Shown: in pieces, positions 8,843-17,355 of the stretch | How positions within the stretch are numbered: the first letter of the stretch is position 1 | Layout: each line of letters opens with the position of its first letter | DNA from: CAWKDG01 sp963848355 | GTDB taxonomy: Bacteria; Actinomycetota; Acidimicrobiia; Acidimicrobiales; UBA8190 | Length of the DNA: 64,000 bases | Direction: 5' to 3' | NCBI GenBank assembly: GCA_963848355.1 | Contig: CAWKDG010000003.1 | Coordinates: 1-64,000 of the forward strand | Notes under the pieces: generated by a model | What the model saw: the letters and a program-made list of their open reading frames with translations, nothing else | Database searches by the model: none | Told to the model about the DNA's origin: nothing | Position numbers and translations under genes: made by a program

Positions 8843-9348
8843 GCGACGGCGGGAACCGGCCAGTCGACGAGGGGCCTGGGGACCGGCCCCGACTACGCGT
8901 CGTTGTGGCCGGTCTGGGAAACGAGTACCGACGTGACGACGGGGCAGGGCCCGTAGTAGCGGCGCGAACGGTTGTTCACGCTCCGATGACCCGTGATATC
9001 GGTCCCATCGCCGAACCGCTCGATCTGCTGGGACGGTGGGACGGAGCGGACCTGGCCATCGTGGTCGACGCCCTGCGCTCCGGATCCGACCCCGGCGCTG
9101 TCCGGGTCGTCGAGCTGACCGAAGACAGCGCCAGGACCTGTTCGACGAGCACCCACGGGATAGGTCTGTTCGGGGTTCTCCGTCTGGCCCGCGCCATCGA
9201 TCAAGCGCCCACCCGCGTGGTCGTCGTCGGTGTGGAGGGGGTCGATTTCGGCAACGGGAAGGGCCTCAGCCCTGCGGTCGACGCCGCCATCCCCGAGGCC
9301 GTCGGAATCATCGTCGATCTGATCAAGGAGGTTGACGTATGTGCATGA
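8839..9348 (+). CDS. hydrogenase maturation protease (HyaD/HycI family)
   Basis: The 169-residue protein has the family N-terminal motif GLGNEYRRDDGAGP, an acidic residue pattern (DLAIVVDALRSG) and STSTHGIGLFGVLRLA with the conserved histidine. These endopeptidases cut off the C-terminal tail of the large subunit once nickel is inserted. The ATG at 8839 overlaps the hyhL stop (ATGA), so the protease is made with its substrate. It has about 25 extra N-terminal residues rich in Gly, Asp and Pro compared with short family members. Confidence 0.92.
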   Translation: MSDGGNRPVDEGPGDRPRLRVVVAGLGNEYRRDDGAGPVVAARTVVHAPMTRDIGPIAEPLDLLGRWDGADLAIVVDALRSGSDPGAVRVVELTEDSARTCSTSTHGIGLFGVLRLARAIDQAPTRVVVVGVEGVDFGNGKGLSPAVDAAIPEAVGIIVDLIKEVDVCA

Positions 9349-9599
9349 GTCGCCTGCACCGGGTCCTGCGGACGACCGGAGGTGAGGCCGTGGACGTCGA
9401 GGACGTCGACGGACAAGTCCACCGTGTTTCGCTCCTCGCCCTCGACGGCCCCGATCCAGCGCCCGGCGAGTGGCTCGTCGTCCACAGCGGCTATGCCTTC
9501 GACCGAGTCGACGCGACCGAGGCAGAAGCCGTCGCAGCAGAACTGCGGGCGGCGAGGGGAATCGACGCGGCAACAGTCGACCACGGAGCCCGGCCGTGA
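9339..9599 (+). CDS. hypC: hydrogenase maturation chaperone HypC/HybG family
   Basis: This 86-residue protein starts MCMSRLHRVL, keeping the essential cysteine at position 2, and continues with the small beta-barrel pattern (VEDVDGQVHRVSLLAL, PGEWLVVHSGYAFDRVD) of HypC. HypC carries the Fe(CN)2CO precursor and docks on the large subunit. AAGGAG at 9325-9330 serves as its ribosome site, and the gene overlaps the protease gene by 10 bp. The other Hyp factors (A, B, D, E, F) are not in the window, so this may be a dedicated copy for this enzyme. Confidence 0.87.
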   Translation: MCMSRLHRVLRTTGGEAVDVEDVDGQVHRVSLLALDGPDPAPGEWLVVHSGYAFDRVDATEAEAVAAELRAARGIDAATVDHGARP

Positions 9600-10651
9600 C
9601 CGCGGGCACCGCTTCTGGCCGAGGACGAGTCCACGGCTACCGCATGGACAACCGAGGCCGATCGTCGAACGGCCTCCCAGGTGTGGCCGTGGCCGGCCTT
9701 ACGGCCCTCATCAGCGGGCTGTCCGTCTTCGTCAATAGCTACGGTGTGCACTCCATTGCCACACCGTCGGTCTACACGACGGCCAAGAACCTGGTCGCTA
9801 CGTTGGTCCTCGCCATCGGGGCACTGGTGGCCTGGAGAACGAGTCGTCGGGGTGGTGGCTCAGCCGCCAGCCGGTTCGTCACGGTGACGTCAGCCCCTGG
9901 AACTCCCCCAGCGACCCCTCGGAACTGGCGTACCTGGGGGCCGGCCCGCTGGTTGGGGCTCACCTATGTGGGGGTCGTGGGCGGAGGAATCGCCTTCGTC
10001 CTGTTCTTCGACGGCCTGGCCGACACCACAGCCACGCCGGCGGCCTTCTGGCGCGACACATTGGTCCTCTGGGTCGCCGTCCTGGCCATTCCCCTGCTGC
10101 GCGAACGTCTGACCTGGTGGAACGGAGCCGCCATCGCTGTGCTCATCACCGGGGAGGTCTCCATGGCAGGCGGGGTCGGCCATCTGGCGGCCGACCGGGG
10201 GGAACTGCTCGTCGTGGTGGCCACCGTGATGTGGGCGGTCGAGGTGATCGTGGCGAAAGCCTTGTTGCGGGACGTCGCCGCCGGTGCCATGGCCCTGGTA
10301 CGGATGGGAGTCGGGGCACTCACCCTCCTCGTCTATCTGGCCGCCACCGGCACGCTGCATGTCCTTGTGTCCCTGGGCGCCGATCAGGTCGGCTGGGCCC
10401 TGCTTACCGGGTTCCTCCTGGCGGCCTACGTCGGCACCTGGATGACGGCGTTGGGACGGGCACGGGCCATCGACGTCACGTCGGTGCTCGTGGGCAGTGC
10501 CTTGGTCACAGCCCTGCTCCAGGCCGTGGCGGGTACGGCCTCACTGGCCCCCCAGGCACTGGGCATCCTTCTCGTGTTCGGGGGGGCAGGGACGGTGCTT
10601 TGGGCAAGCCGCCGACCGGTCGCCCCCCGGGGCGGAGCAGCCGCCGGATGA
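9596..10651 (+). CDS. EamA/DMT-family membrane transporter in the hydrogenase operon
   Basis: This 351-residue protein has about ten hydrophobic helices arranged as two EamA repeats, for example GVAVAGLTALISGLSVFVN and GLTYVGVVGGGIAFVLFFDGLADTT, then VLWVAVLAIPLLRERLTWWNGAAIAVLITGEV and later LGILLVFGGAGTVLWASRR. The family exports or imports small metabolites. The GTG at 9596 overlaps the hypC stop (GTGA) and the stop overlaps the next ATG, so it belongs to the operon. The substrate is unknown. A metal or redox-related role is only a guess from context. Confidence 0.85.
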   Translation: MTAGTASGRGRVHGYRMDNRGRSSNGLPGVAVAGLTALISGLSVFVNSYGVHSIATPSVYTTAKNLVATLVLAIGALVAWRTSRRGGGSAASRFVTVTSAPGTPPATPRNWRTWGPARWLGLTYVGVVGGGIAFVLFFDGLADTTATPAAFWRDTLVLWVAVLAIPLLRERLTWWNGAAIAVLITGEVSMAGGVGHLAADRGELLVVVATVMWAVEVIVAKALLRDVAAGAMALVRMGVGALTLLVYLAATGTLHVLVSLGADQVGWALLTGFLLAAYVGTWMTALGRARAIDVTSVLVGSALVTALLQAVAGTASLAPQALGILLVFGGAGTVLWASRRPVAPRGGAAAG

Positions 10652-11484
10652 GACAGCCCCTACCCCTGAACGGCTCCCACGAATCACGAACAGCGCCACC
10701 GCAGTCGGCATCATCCGGACGCTTCCTCCCCGGACCGGTTCTCTTCGCCCGCTACGCGTATCCGCCCAACGCTCTCGGCTACTGCGGTCCCGATGACCCC
10801 GCCGCCCTTCTCGGGATGACGTCGGAGGGCACCGACCTCGCCGGCCTGAGTCAGGCCGCGACCAGGTTCGAGGGGGCGTGGCCTTACCTGCAACTCATCG
10901 CGGCGTGCAACGGCATCGCCGATCCCCTCGACTCCCGTGTCGTCGAGGCCTACTGGACTGGCAACGCATTGGTCACACGGGTTCCCCCGGCTGCCCTGGC
11001 AGTGTCACTTGGTTACCGCTTCGAACGCCGGGCCGGGCGGCGCTTCGGCTCCCTCGTCTCCGCCGTACCCGGAGGTCTCGTGCAGCACAGCTTTCACGTC
11101 TTCGCCGTCTATCCGTGGCTCGGACTCCTACGGGCAGGCCGGGAGGGACCGCCACTCGAGATCCTTGACCGTTGCCGAATCCGTTGGGGACGCGTCGAGA
11201 CCGTAAGCGACGACCTACTCACCGTCCGCAGCCGGCGGCTGGGCTTCGACGGTTCGCTCCTGGTCCTCGGGGATGAGCAGGTGGAGCAGGTCCGACGTGG
11301 CATCGACGGAACGTCCTTCACCGTCGCTCTGAAACCCGGCGACATGGTCTCTCTGCACTGGGACTGGCTCTGCGACCGGCTTTCCCCGTTGGCATTCGGT
11401 TGGCTTCGATATTGCACGATGCGGAACCTCGTCGCCGTCAACTCCCAAGCCCAACCAGGCCCAGCCGTGGTGAGCCAAGCCTGA
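10648..11484 (+). CDS. DUF6390 family protein, hydrogenase-associated
   Basis: This 278-residue soluble protein has the blocks LFARYAYPPNALGYCGPDD, GAWPYLQLIAACNGI, DPLDSRVVEAYWTGN, HSFHVFAVYPWLGLLRAG and RCRIRWGRVE of a family (DUF6390 as I recall it) found beside actinobacterial NiFe hydrogenases. The function is unknown. The ATG at 10648 overlaps the transporter stop (ATGA), which makes it the ninth and last coupled gene of the operon. A degraded permease fragment follows on the other strand. Confidence 0.82.
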   Translation: MRQPLPLNGSHESRTAPPQSASSGRFLPGPVLFARYAYPPNALGYCGPDDPAALLGMTSEGTDLAGLSQAATRFEGAWPYLQLIAACNGIADPLDSRVVEAYWTGNALVTRVPPAALAVSLGYRFERRAGRRFGSLVSAVPGGLVQHSFHVFAVYPWLGLLRAGREGPPLEILDRCRIRWGRVETVSDDLLTVRSRRLGFDGSLLVLGDEQVEQVRRGIDGTSFTVALKPGDMVSLHWDWLCDRLSPLAFGWLRYCTMRNLVAVNSQAQPGPAVVSQA

Positions 11485-11608
11485 TCGACGACGCGAGTCG
11501 AGGGACTTCCTCTGCTCCCAAATCTGGCCCGGGCGGCATGCCGTTGTCGTCAACGGCGTCGGGCGATGGAACGATATGCACAGCCGAGTGAGTGTTGGAC
11601 ACACTGGT

Positions 11609-11790
11609 TTGGCGCTCGACGGCCGTGTAGTGCGCCTCTATCCACAACAGAAGCAGAGCCAACAAAGGTACGGCGACCACCACGACCCATGCCCCCTGGA
11701 CAAATTCTGTCACCGGCGGTGAGTAGTACCGATCCGGATGCCAACGCGCCGAGGGCGTTGACCACCATGCTTTTGCGGACGCCACACGAG
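11609..11790 (-). pseudogene. C-terminal remnant of an APC-family permease, frameshifted
   Basis: Reading leftward, one frame gives CGVRKSMVVNALGALASGSV (from about 11786). A second frame then gives VTEFVQGAWVVVVAVPLLA and LLLLWIEAHYTAVERQ (11713-11609). Together they match the last two transmembrane helices of large amino-acid/polyamine permeases, joined across a frameshift near 11715-11730. No N-terminal part of such a gene is nearby. It is a decayed fragment in the gap between the hydrogenase operon and the next gene. Confidence 0.55.
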
Positions 11791-12017
11791 CGAGGGACGA
11801 TCCGAGCAGCACTCGTCGGTGCAGTCGATGAGTCCCTCCATTGCACTTACGGTACCTTCGCCTGAGAAGATGCGATAGCAACCGAACCGGACAACACCAC
11901 CGTGAGGAGTGTCCCGTCCCTCGCTAGCCGTCGTGGTCGGGGCAAGCCTCCCGGGTGATGGCTCTTCATTCCGGCTCTGACTCGGCGACGACGGCATCGC
12001 CTCCAACCGCCTCATTT

Positions 12018-12034
12018 GTGACTTTCGGCCCTTC
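12018..12034 (+). promoter_or_regulatory. DosR/DevR-like box upstream of the first 142-residue paralogue
   Basis: GTGACTTTCGGCCCTTC matches the family pattern. The predicted -10 (CATCAT, 12056-12061) lies 21 bp downstream, giving a leader of about 25 nt to the ATG at 12093. Confidence 0.65.
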
Positions 12035-12092
12035 CGGCGGGACGGCCGGGAACCACATCATGAACGAAACGACTCGAACAGGGATCGATGAA

Positions 12093-12521
12093 ATGTCGAC
12101 GACTCAAAACCGGACCTGGGAGCATGCTCTCGTCGCCGAGTGCGAGGCCTTTCTCTCCGGTCACCTTGCGTTGTGCCTGGGCCAACAGAAACGCCTGGTC
12201 CCGGCATGGGCCTGGCTGAACGCCCTCGCCCACGGCAGCGAGGACGACATCGCCGCCCTGGCCGCGGCCAGACCTGAGCCACCAGGTGCGAACTCCTGGG
12301 CCGCGCCGCTGTGGCATCAGGCCCTGGCCTTCCTCGCTCATGAGCTCATGTACCAGGTGGCCCGGCAAGGCCGCCCGCTAGCGGAACTCCAGCGCTCGAC
12401 CCTGGTTCCCCTCGAGCTCGAGCTGGCCCGGCGAAGCGTGCCGACGTCGACGAAACCTGGCGAGCTCGTGGCAAGCGTGCTGAGGGCCCTTGCTGAACAC
12501 CCGACCAGTCGACGCCGGTGA
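12093..12521 (+). CDS. conserved hypothetical protein, box-regulated paralogue A
   Basis: This 142-residue protein is closely related to the one at 20632-21060. Shared blocks are RTWE..LVAECEAFLSGH, PAWAWLN.LAHG, DDIAALA, WHQALAFLAHELM (ligand-like helix) and GRPLAELQRSTLVPLELELA. The first part is helical and aromatic-rich with a conserved cysteine (VAECEAF). No signal peptide or membrane segment is seen. I do not recognise the family. The start was set at ATG 12093 because similarity to the paralogue begins there (M-x-TT-x-x-RTWE) and AGGGA precedes it; ATG 12060 is also in frame. Both copies have the DosR-like box, so they are probably hypoxia or dormancy proteins (inference). Confidence 0.75.
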   Translation: MSTTQNRTWEHALVAECEAFLSGHLALCLGQQKRLVPAWAWLNALAHGSEDDIAALAAARPEPPGANSWAAPLWHQALAFLAHELMYQVARQGRPLAELQRSTLVPLELELARRSVPTSTKPGELVASVLRALAEHPTSRRR

Positions 12522-12542
12522 TGCCGGCCGGCACTCGGCATC
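12520..12542 (+). terminator. hairpin after paralogue A
   Basis: GATGCCG and CGGCATC form a 7-bp stem with a 9-nt GC-rich loop directly at the stop codon. There is no T-run, so it may be a stabiliser rather than an intrinsic terminator. Confidence 0.35.
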
Positions 12543-12729
12543 GTCAACCTGATTCGTACTGGAGCATTGAGAGCTCGTGGTAGGACCGCTTTGGCAAACG
12601 GCAGGAGACGAAAGTCGGCAGCCGGGCGACCTCTTCCACCGGCGCACAGAGGGCCTCGGTCAGGCGCGAGGACGGTCGGGACTCCAGCCCTCTATGACCC
12701 GGGATGAGGCGGACCGTGCCGCCGAACCA

Positions 12730-12746
12730 GGGCCATTCGACCCTTC
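12730..12746 (+). promoter_or_regulatory. DosR/DevR-like box upstream of the ACP-FAAL-acyltransferase gene
   Basis: GGGCCATTCGACCCTTC ends exactly 33 bp before the GTG at 12780. CACACT (12768-12773) sits in the leaderless -10 position. It is the weakest sequence match of the set, but the spacing is identical to three others. Confidence 0.65.
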
Positions 12747-12779
12747 CGAAATCCTTCATTCCCAGACCACACTGGACGG

Positions 12780-15599
12780 GTGACCGGGACCGCCCAGTTC
12801 GGATCGAGCCCGGACGAGGCTCGCCTCCTGGCCGAAATAGGCGACCTCGTAAGGGAGTTGCATCCCACGGCGCCGACCGTTCGCGTCGACCCCGAAAGCC
12901 GGCTGGACGCCGACCTGGGCCTGGACAGCCTGGCCGTGGTGGAACTCCGTTCTCGACTGGAGGAGGACTTCGGCGTCACCCTCGCAGATCAGGTGCTCGA
13001 TACCCCCACCCCCAGGGGATGGCTGCAGGCGGTGCGCGCCGCTCCTGGCCACCGTCCAACGACGCCACCCACGCCGCCGGTGCGCCCGACGGCGGCGGCG
13101 ACCGAGGCCGGCGCCGCCGCCTGGCCGGCGGATGAGGACACCCTCCTCGACGTCCTGGCGTGGCACGCGGACCGTCACCCCGAGCGCATCCACCTCCGTC
13201 TGCTGTACTCCTCCGAGGACGAGTCGGCTACCGAGACGCTCACCTACGGCTCGTTGTCCACCGAGGCGATGAACCTGGCCGGCGGGCTTCAGGAACGCGG
13301 GCTGCGACCCGGCGAAACGGTGGCGCTCATGCTCCCGACCGCCGCCGACTACTTCGTCTCCTTCCTGGGAGTCCTGATGGCGGGCGGGATCCCGGTCCCG
13401 ATCTACCCGCCGGCCCGCCGGGCAGGGCTCGAGGACCACCTCCGTCGCCAGGTGCACATCCTCGACAACGGCGCGGTCACCATGCTGGTGACGGTCCCCG
13501 AAGCTCGTTTCGTCGCTCGGTTGGTGCGTCAGCAGGTCCCGTCGTTGCGCGCCGTGCTCTCGGTAGACGACTTACGCAGAGCGATCGCGTCCCCGCCCCC
13601 TCGTCCTGCCGTCCGGACCGACGACACCGCACTCATCCAGTACACCTCCGGCAGCACCGGCAGCCCCAAAGGGGTAGTCCTGGCCCACCGGCACGTGCTG
13701 GCCAACATCCGGGCCATGGGCGAAGCCATGGCGGCCACTCCGGCCGATGTGGTGGTGAGCTGGTTGCCGCTCTACCACGACATGGGGTTGATCGGCTCGT
13801 GGTTGGCCAGCCTCTACTTCGGGTTCGAGCTGGTGGTGATGCCCCCGACGGCGTTCCTCTCTCGTCCCGTTCGATGGCTCCAGGCCGTGAGCGCCTACAG
13901 GGGCACGCTGAGCCCGTCGCCCAACTTCGGCTACGAGCTGTGTTTGCGCCACGTCTCTGACGAGGAATTGTCCACCCTCGACCTGTCCTCCTGGCGGATG
14001 GCGCTCAACGGTGCCGAGCCGGTTAGTCCCGAGACGATCCGGCGGTTCACCGAACGCTTCGGCCCTTGCGGCTTTCGGCCTGAAGTCATGGCCCCCGTCT
14101 ACGGGCTGGCCGAGGCGGCCGTCGGTCTGACCTTCCCGCCGCTCGGCCGGGGGCCGATAGTCGACGCCGTCGACCGCCAGGTCCTGATCCGATGGGGTCG
14201 GGCCGAACCCACCACCTCGGACGACGTCACTTCGTTGCGCTTCGTTTCCTGCGGACGTCCCCTTCCCGGCTACAAGGTTCGGGTGATCGACGCAACGGGC
14301 AAGGAACTGGCCGAGCGCCACGAGGGGCACGTCGAGTTCACCGGTCCTTCGGCCACGCCGGGCTACTTTCGAAACGAGGAGGAGACGCGGTCGCTCCGCC
14401 GGGCGGGCTGGGTCGTCACCGGCGATCTCGGCTACATGGCAGGCGGTGATCTCTACTTGACGGGCCGGTCCAAGGACATCATCATCCGGGCCGGCCGGAA
14501 TCTGCACCCCGAGGAGCTCGAGATCGCCCTAGGTGACGTGCCGGGAGTGCGCAAGGGTTGCGTGGCGGTCTTCGCCTCCACCGATGCCGCCCTCGCCACC
14601 GAACGCCTCGTGGTGCTGGCCGAGACCCGGCTTGACGACGCCGACGCCTTGACCGAACTGCGCCGTCGGATCACGGGCTTGACCGTCGATCTCCTGGGGA
14701 CGCCTCCCGACGATGTCGTACTGGCCCCGCCGGGAACCGTCCTCAAGACCTCGAGTGGCAAAATACGGCGCGCTGGGTGTCGGCAGCTCTACGAGTCAGG
14801 GAACATCGGGCAGCGGGCGAGCCCGGCCCGGTGGCAGATCGCCCGCTTCGCTTTGCGCAGTGCCGCCCCCCAGACCCGCCGAGGGGCCCAGGCCACGGTC
14901 GGCATTCTCTACGCCGCTTACACCTGGGCCATCACGATCCTGGTGGGCGTGCCCGTGTGGCTTCTCGTCGCCGTCATGCCCACGCTGAGCCTGCGTTGGG
15001 TCGTACTCCGGGCCGCGGGACGGGTCATGTGTCGCCTGTGCGGAATCCCGCTGACGGTCACAGGCGCCGTGCCCGAATCGGGTCCGTTCGTGGTGGTGGC
15101 CAACCACGCCAGCTTCATCGACAGCCTGGTCCTCGTGCTGTGTCTGCCCACACCCGTCGTTCTCGTGGCCGGTGGCGAGCTGGCCACTCAACACTTAGCG
15201 GGCCCGTTCCTTCGGCGACTGGGCTGCGAGTTCGTCGACCAGGACAATCCGCAGCAACGACGCCGCGACGCCGCCCGGATCTCCGACGCTCTGAAGGCGG
15301 GGCGCAGCGTCGGCTTCTTCCCCGAGGGGTCGCTCGATCGGGCAGCCGGGTTGCGGTCGTTCCGTTTGGGCGCCTTTGCCGCGTCGAGCGACAGCGGTGC
15401 CCCCGTCGTGCCCGTGGGCATCCGCGGCAGTCGTGACGTCGTCCGCCCGGGCGGGCGCTTCCCGCGACGGGGGGGAGTCCAGGTCGCCATCGGTGCCCCG
15501 ATCCCGCCGTCGGGCCCGGGGTGGTCGGCCACCCTGGAGCTGCGCGATCGGGCCCGGGACGCCGTCTTGGCCTTGTCGGGAGAGCCTGAACTGGAATAA
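12780..15599 (+). CDS. trifunctional ACP - fatty acyl-AMP ligase - PlsC acyltransferase fusion
   Basis: In this 939-residue protein, residues about 12-80 form an acyl carrier domain with the phosphopantetheine serine in LGLDSLAVVEL. Residues about 120-650 form a fatty acyl-AMP ligase: YTSGSTGSPKGVVLAH, LPLYHDMGLIGSW, VYGLAEAAVGL, TGDLGYMAGGDLYLTGRSKD, and KTSSGKIRR with the catalytic lysine. Residues about 710-930 form a PlsC acyltransferase (NHASFID as HX4D, FFPEGS) preceded by a membrane helix. Together they can activate a fatty acid, load it on the built-in carrier and transfer it to a lysolipid or other acceptor. The predicted transcript is leaderless. DosR-like control recalls lipid storage in dormant mycobacteria (inference). 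Confidence 0.9.
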   Translation: MTGTAQFGSSPDEARLLAEIGDLVRELHPTAPTVRVDPESRLDADLGLDSLAVVELRSRLEEDFGVTLADQVLDTPTPRGWLQAVRAAPGHRPTTPPTPPVRPTAAATEAGAAAWPADEDTLLDVLAWHADRHPERIHLRLLYSSEDESATETLTYGSLSTEAMNLAGGLQERGLRPGETVALMLPTAADYFVSFLGVLMAGGIPVPIYPPARRAGLEDHLRRQVHILDNGAVTMLVTVPEARFVARLVRQQVPSLRAVLSVDDLRRAIASPPPRPAVRTDDTALIQYTSGSTGSPKGVVLAHRHVLANIRAMGEAMAATPADVVVSWLPLYHDMGLIGSWLASLYFGFELVVMPPTAFLSRPVRWLQAVSAYRGTLSPSPNFGYELCLRHVSDEELSTLDLSSWRMALNGAEPVSPETIRRFTERFGPCGFRPEVMAPVYGLAEAAVGLTFPPLGRGPIVDAVDRQVLIRWGRAEPTTSDDVTSLRFVSCGRPLPGYKVRVIDATGKELAERHEGHVEFTGPSATPGYFRNEEETRSLRRAGWVVTGDLGYMAGGDLYLTGRSKDIIIRAGRNLHPEELEIALGDVPGVRKGCVAVFASTDAALATERLVVLAETRLDDADALTELRRRITGLTVDLLGTPPDDVVLAPPGTVLKTSSGKIRRAGCRQLYESGNIGQRASPARWQIARFALRSAAPQTRRGAQATVGILYAAYTWAITILVGVPVWLLVAVMPTLSLRWVVLRAAGRVMCRLCGIPLTVTGAVPESGPFVVVANHASFIDSLVLVLCLPTPVVLVAGGELATQHLAGPFLRRLGCEFVDQDNPQQRRRDAARISDALKAGRSVGFFPEGSLDRAAGLRSFRLGAFAASSDSGAPVVPVGIRGSRDVVRPGGRFPRRGGVQVAIGAPIPPSGPGWSATLELRDRARDAVLALSGEPELE

Positions 15600-15666
15600 C
15601 CACTGCTCGGGAACGAGGCTGGATGTCCCGCCGCCGACACGGAAGGGACACAACAAGTCCCACGAG

Positions 15667-16461
15667 TCAGTGGGCGAAGAGGTGCCACCCGGCGTAGGTC
15701 CACGCCACCACCAGAAGGGCGTTGGCCACCGGTGGCCCCGAGATCAGCCGGACGAACTCCTCGGCGTCGGCCAGACGACCCCGGGACCGCCGGGCGGCGA
15801 CCTCCACAAGTACGCAGGCGACCATCAGGCCGACCCAGAAGGCCACGCCCACGGCCCGACTCGGCGGGAGCAGCAGCGCCAAGACGGTCGCCCGGTGCCC
15901 GCCAACCACCGCGGCACCGGACAATGCTCCCGGCGATGCGCCATGAGCGGTCTTGCCTGAGGTCCACCCGACAGGCGCCCTCGCTCGCGCTGCACCGTAG
16001 CCCAGCCCGACCAGGATCCATCCGAGCAGCAGGGCAGCATTGAAAGGTCGGAACGCCTGTGCCAGCGCGCTGACCGTCAGGTGCGGCTGGTGCGGACCAG
16101 TGTCGATGCCGAGCAGCTCCCAGACCAGTACCACGAGGGTAAGGGCCAGCCACGGCAACAGGCCGACGATCGCTCGGCCGCCGCCCTCCTGGCCCGGCCG
16201 TGGCCAGCTCGTGCGGTCCGGTGTCAGATGCAAGCCGGGGCGGCCACCGCGCCGGCCCCGCCACAGCATGACGTCGATAACAACCACGCCGACAAGCGAG
16301 GCGGACCACGTGGCCAGTGCGGGAGTCGAGGAGTGGTGGAAACCACTCGCCCAACCGCACCACGCACACAGCGCCGAAGCGAAGACGATGGCGGGGACCA
16401 CCCGACGGGCAGACACGCCCGACATCGTCGCATCGTGAAGGGGGCCTCCGCTGCGCCTCAT
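15667..16461 (-). CDS. hypothetical multi-helix membrane protein
   Basis: This 264-residue protein has about six hydrophobic segments (VVPAIVFASALCAWCGWASG, WSASLVGVVVIDVML, IVGLLPWLALTLVVLVWELLG, NAALLLGWILVGLGYG, AVGVAFWVGLMVACVLVEVAA, VANALLVVAWTYAGWHLFAH). The soluble stretch LADAEEFVRLISGPP precedes the last helix. I do not recognise the family. The start is ATG 16461 or ATG 16425; neither has a clear ribosome site. It is convergent with the acyltransferase fusion. A DosR-like box lies 66 bp upstream but in the opposite polarity. Confidence 0.68.
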   Translation of the reverse strand: MRRSGGPLHDATMSGVSARRVVPAIVFASALCAWCGWASGFHHSSTPALATWSASLVGVVVIDVMLWRGRRGGRPGLHLTPDRTSWPRPGQEGGGRAIVGLLPWLALTLVVLVWELLGIDTGPHQPHLTVSALAQAFRPFNAALLLGWILVGLGYGAARARAPVGWTSGKTAHGASPGALSGAAVVGGHRATVLALLLPPSRAVGVAFWVGLMVACVLVEVAARRSRGRLADAEEFVRLISGPPVANALLVVAWTYAGWHLFAH

Positions 16462-16526
16462 CCCGACAGGTGCCGCTGCGGCGGGGACGGCACGAAGGTT
16501 CTCCGGATGTGGGGACCGTCCGAGAT

Positions 16527-16543
16527 GTGACCTTCGGCCCTTC
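16527..16543 (+). promoter_or_regulatory. DosR/DevR-like box, gene assignment unclear
   Basis: GTGACCTTCGGCCCTTC matches the motif closely. The nearest gene start is the minus-strand membrane protein at 16461, but by polarity the box points rightward, where I see no gene. It is either bidirectional or drives an unannotated RNA. Confidence 0.5.
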
Positions 16544-16834
16544 GCACGGGCGGTGGCCGTCCTCCTGACGAACGACGGCTACAAGCGTGTGAGCCGCCAT
16601 ACCGCCGGGGGACAGGTCAGGCGGCGCGACGCACCCAGGACAACCTCGATCCTCTGGCCGCCCACGTGGACATGGAGGACGCCGATGCGAGTCCCGCGCC
16701 GGTAACAGCTTCCAAACGATCCGATAGCGGCTCGTGGCGGCGAGCAATGACGTCGCCGATCCCTTCGACCGCTGAGTTGGTCGAGGTGTGCTGGAGCAGG
16801 GCGAAGGCCGCTTGCCGCCGATCGGAACGGAGAC
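16544..16834. other. gap between the membrane protein and usp genes
   Basis: No recognisable gene was found. A minus-strand open stretch (QAAFALLQHTSTNSAVEGIG and on) follows the usp stop but has no start, ribosome site or family match. Confidence 0.4.
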
Positions 16835-17260
16835 TCAGGTCCCTTGATCCCGCACGATGAGCACCGGGCAGTGGGCGTGGGTGGACAGGAACTCGCTCAC
16901 CGAACCGAGGAGCATTCCTGCAAATTCCCCGCGGCCTCGACTGCCGACGACGATCAGCGAAGCGGTCTTCGACTGTTCGGTGAGCACAGGGGCGGGATGA
17001 CCCTCCAAGACCAAGGTGCCGATGTCGATGCCCGGGTCGGGTCCCAGGACCTCCGTGAGGCAATCCTCGATGATCGCCTCGGCTGATGGCCATCCGTAGC
17101 TCGTGCCGGAGCGCCAGGAGCTCACGACGAGAAGCGGGACATGCGAGAGTTCGGCCTGACGCGCCGCCCAGGCGAGCGCCGCCTTCGAAGACGGCGAGCC
17201 GTCGACCCCGACGACGATGGGCGGCGTGGAGTCGACGATGTCCCTGTCCGTCGTGGTCAT
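16835..17260 (-). CDS. usp: universal stress protein, UspA family
   Basis: This 141-residue single-domain USP runs from PIVVGVDGSPSSKAALAWAARQA at the N-terminus to SLIVVGSRGRGEFAGMLLGSVSEFL and CPVLIV at the C-terminus. The G-2x-G-9x-G(S/T) ATP-binding pattern of ATP-type USPs is present. The start is ATG 17260, preceded by GGAGGGG (about 8 bp upstream); a longer in-frame reading is unlikely. A good DosR-like box on the same strand ends 78 bp upstream. USPs are among the most consistent members of the mycobacterial DosR regulon, which supports the box assignment. Confidence 0.93.
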   Translation of the reverse strand: MTTTDRDIVDSTPPIVVGVDGSPSSKAALAWAARQAELSHVPLLVVSSWRSGTSYGWPSAEAIIEDCLTEVLGPDPGIDIGTLVLEGHPAPVLTEQSKTASLIVVGSRGRGEFAGMLLGSVSEFLSTHAHCPVLIVRDQGT

Positions 17261-17338
17261 ATGGTTGCCCCTCCTGTCCGCCTCAGCCGGCGGCGCGCAA
17301 AGCGCCAGGTGCATCGTGACCCGCTCGTCTGTCGGTGC

Positions 17339-17355
17339 ATAGGGCCGATGGTCCC
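17339..17355 (-). promoter_or_regulatory. DosR/DevR-like box upstream of usp
   Basis: The minus strand reads GGGACCATCGGCCCTAT. CACGAT, 20 bp downstream, is a possible -10, giving a leader of about 45 nt before the ribosome site and ATG at 17260. Confidence 0.72.

Noticed and set aside
11438..11881. 147-codon minus-strand frame as an intact small membrane protein
   Set aside because: Only its central part matches a permease C-terminus, and the preceding helix is in another frame, so a decayed fragment is the better reading.
15188..16747. 519-codon minus-strand open frame across the acyltransferase end and the membrane-protein gene
   Set aside because: Arginine/proline-rich shadow overlapping two well-supported genes in other frames.
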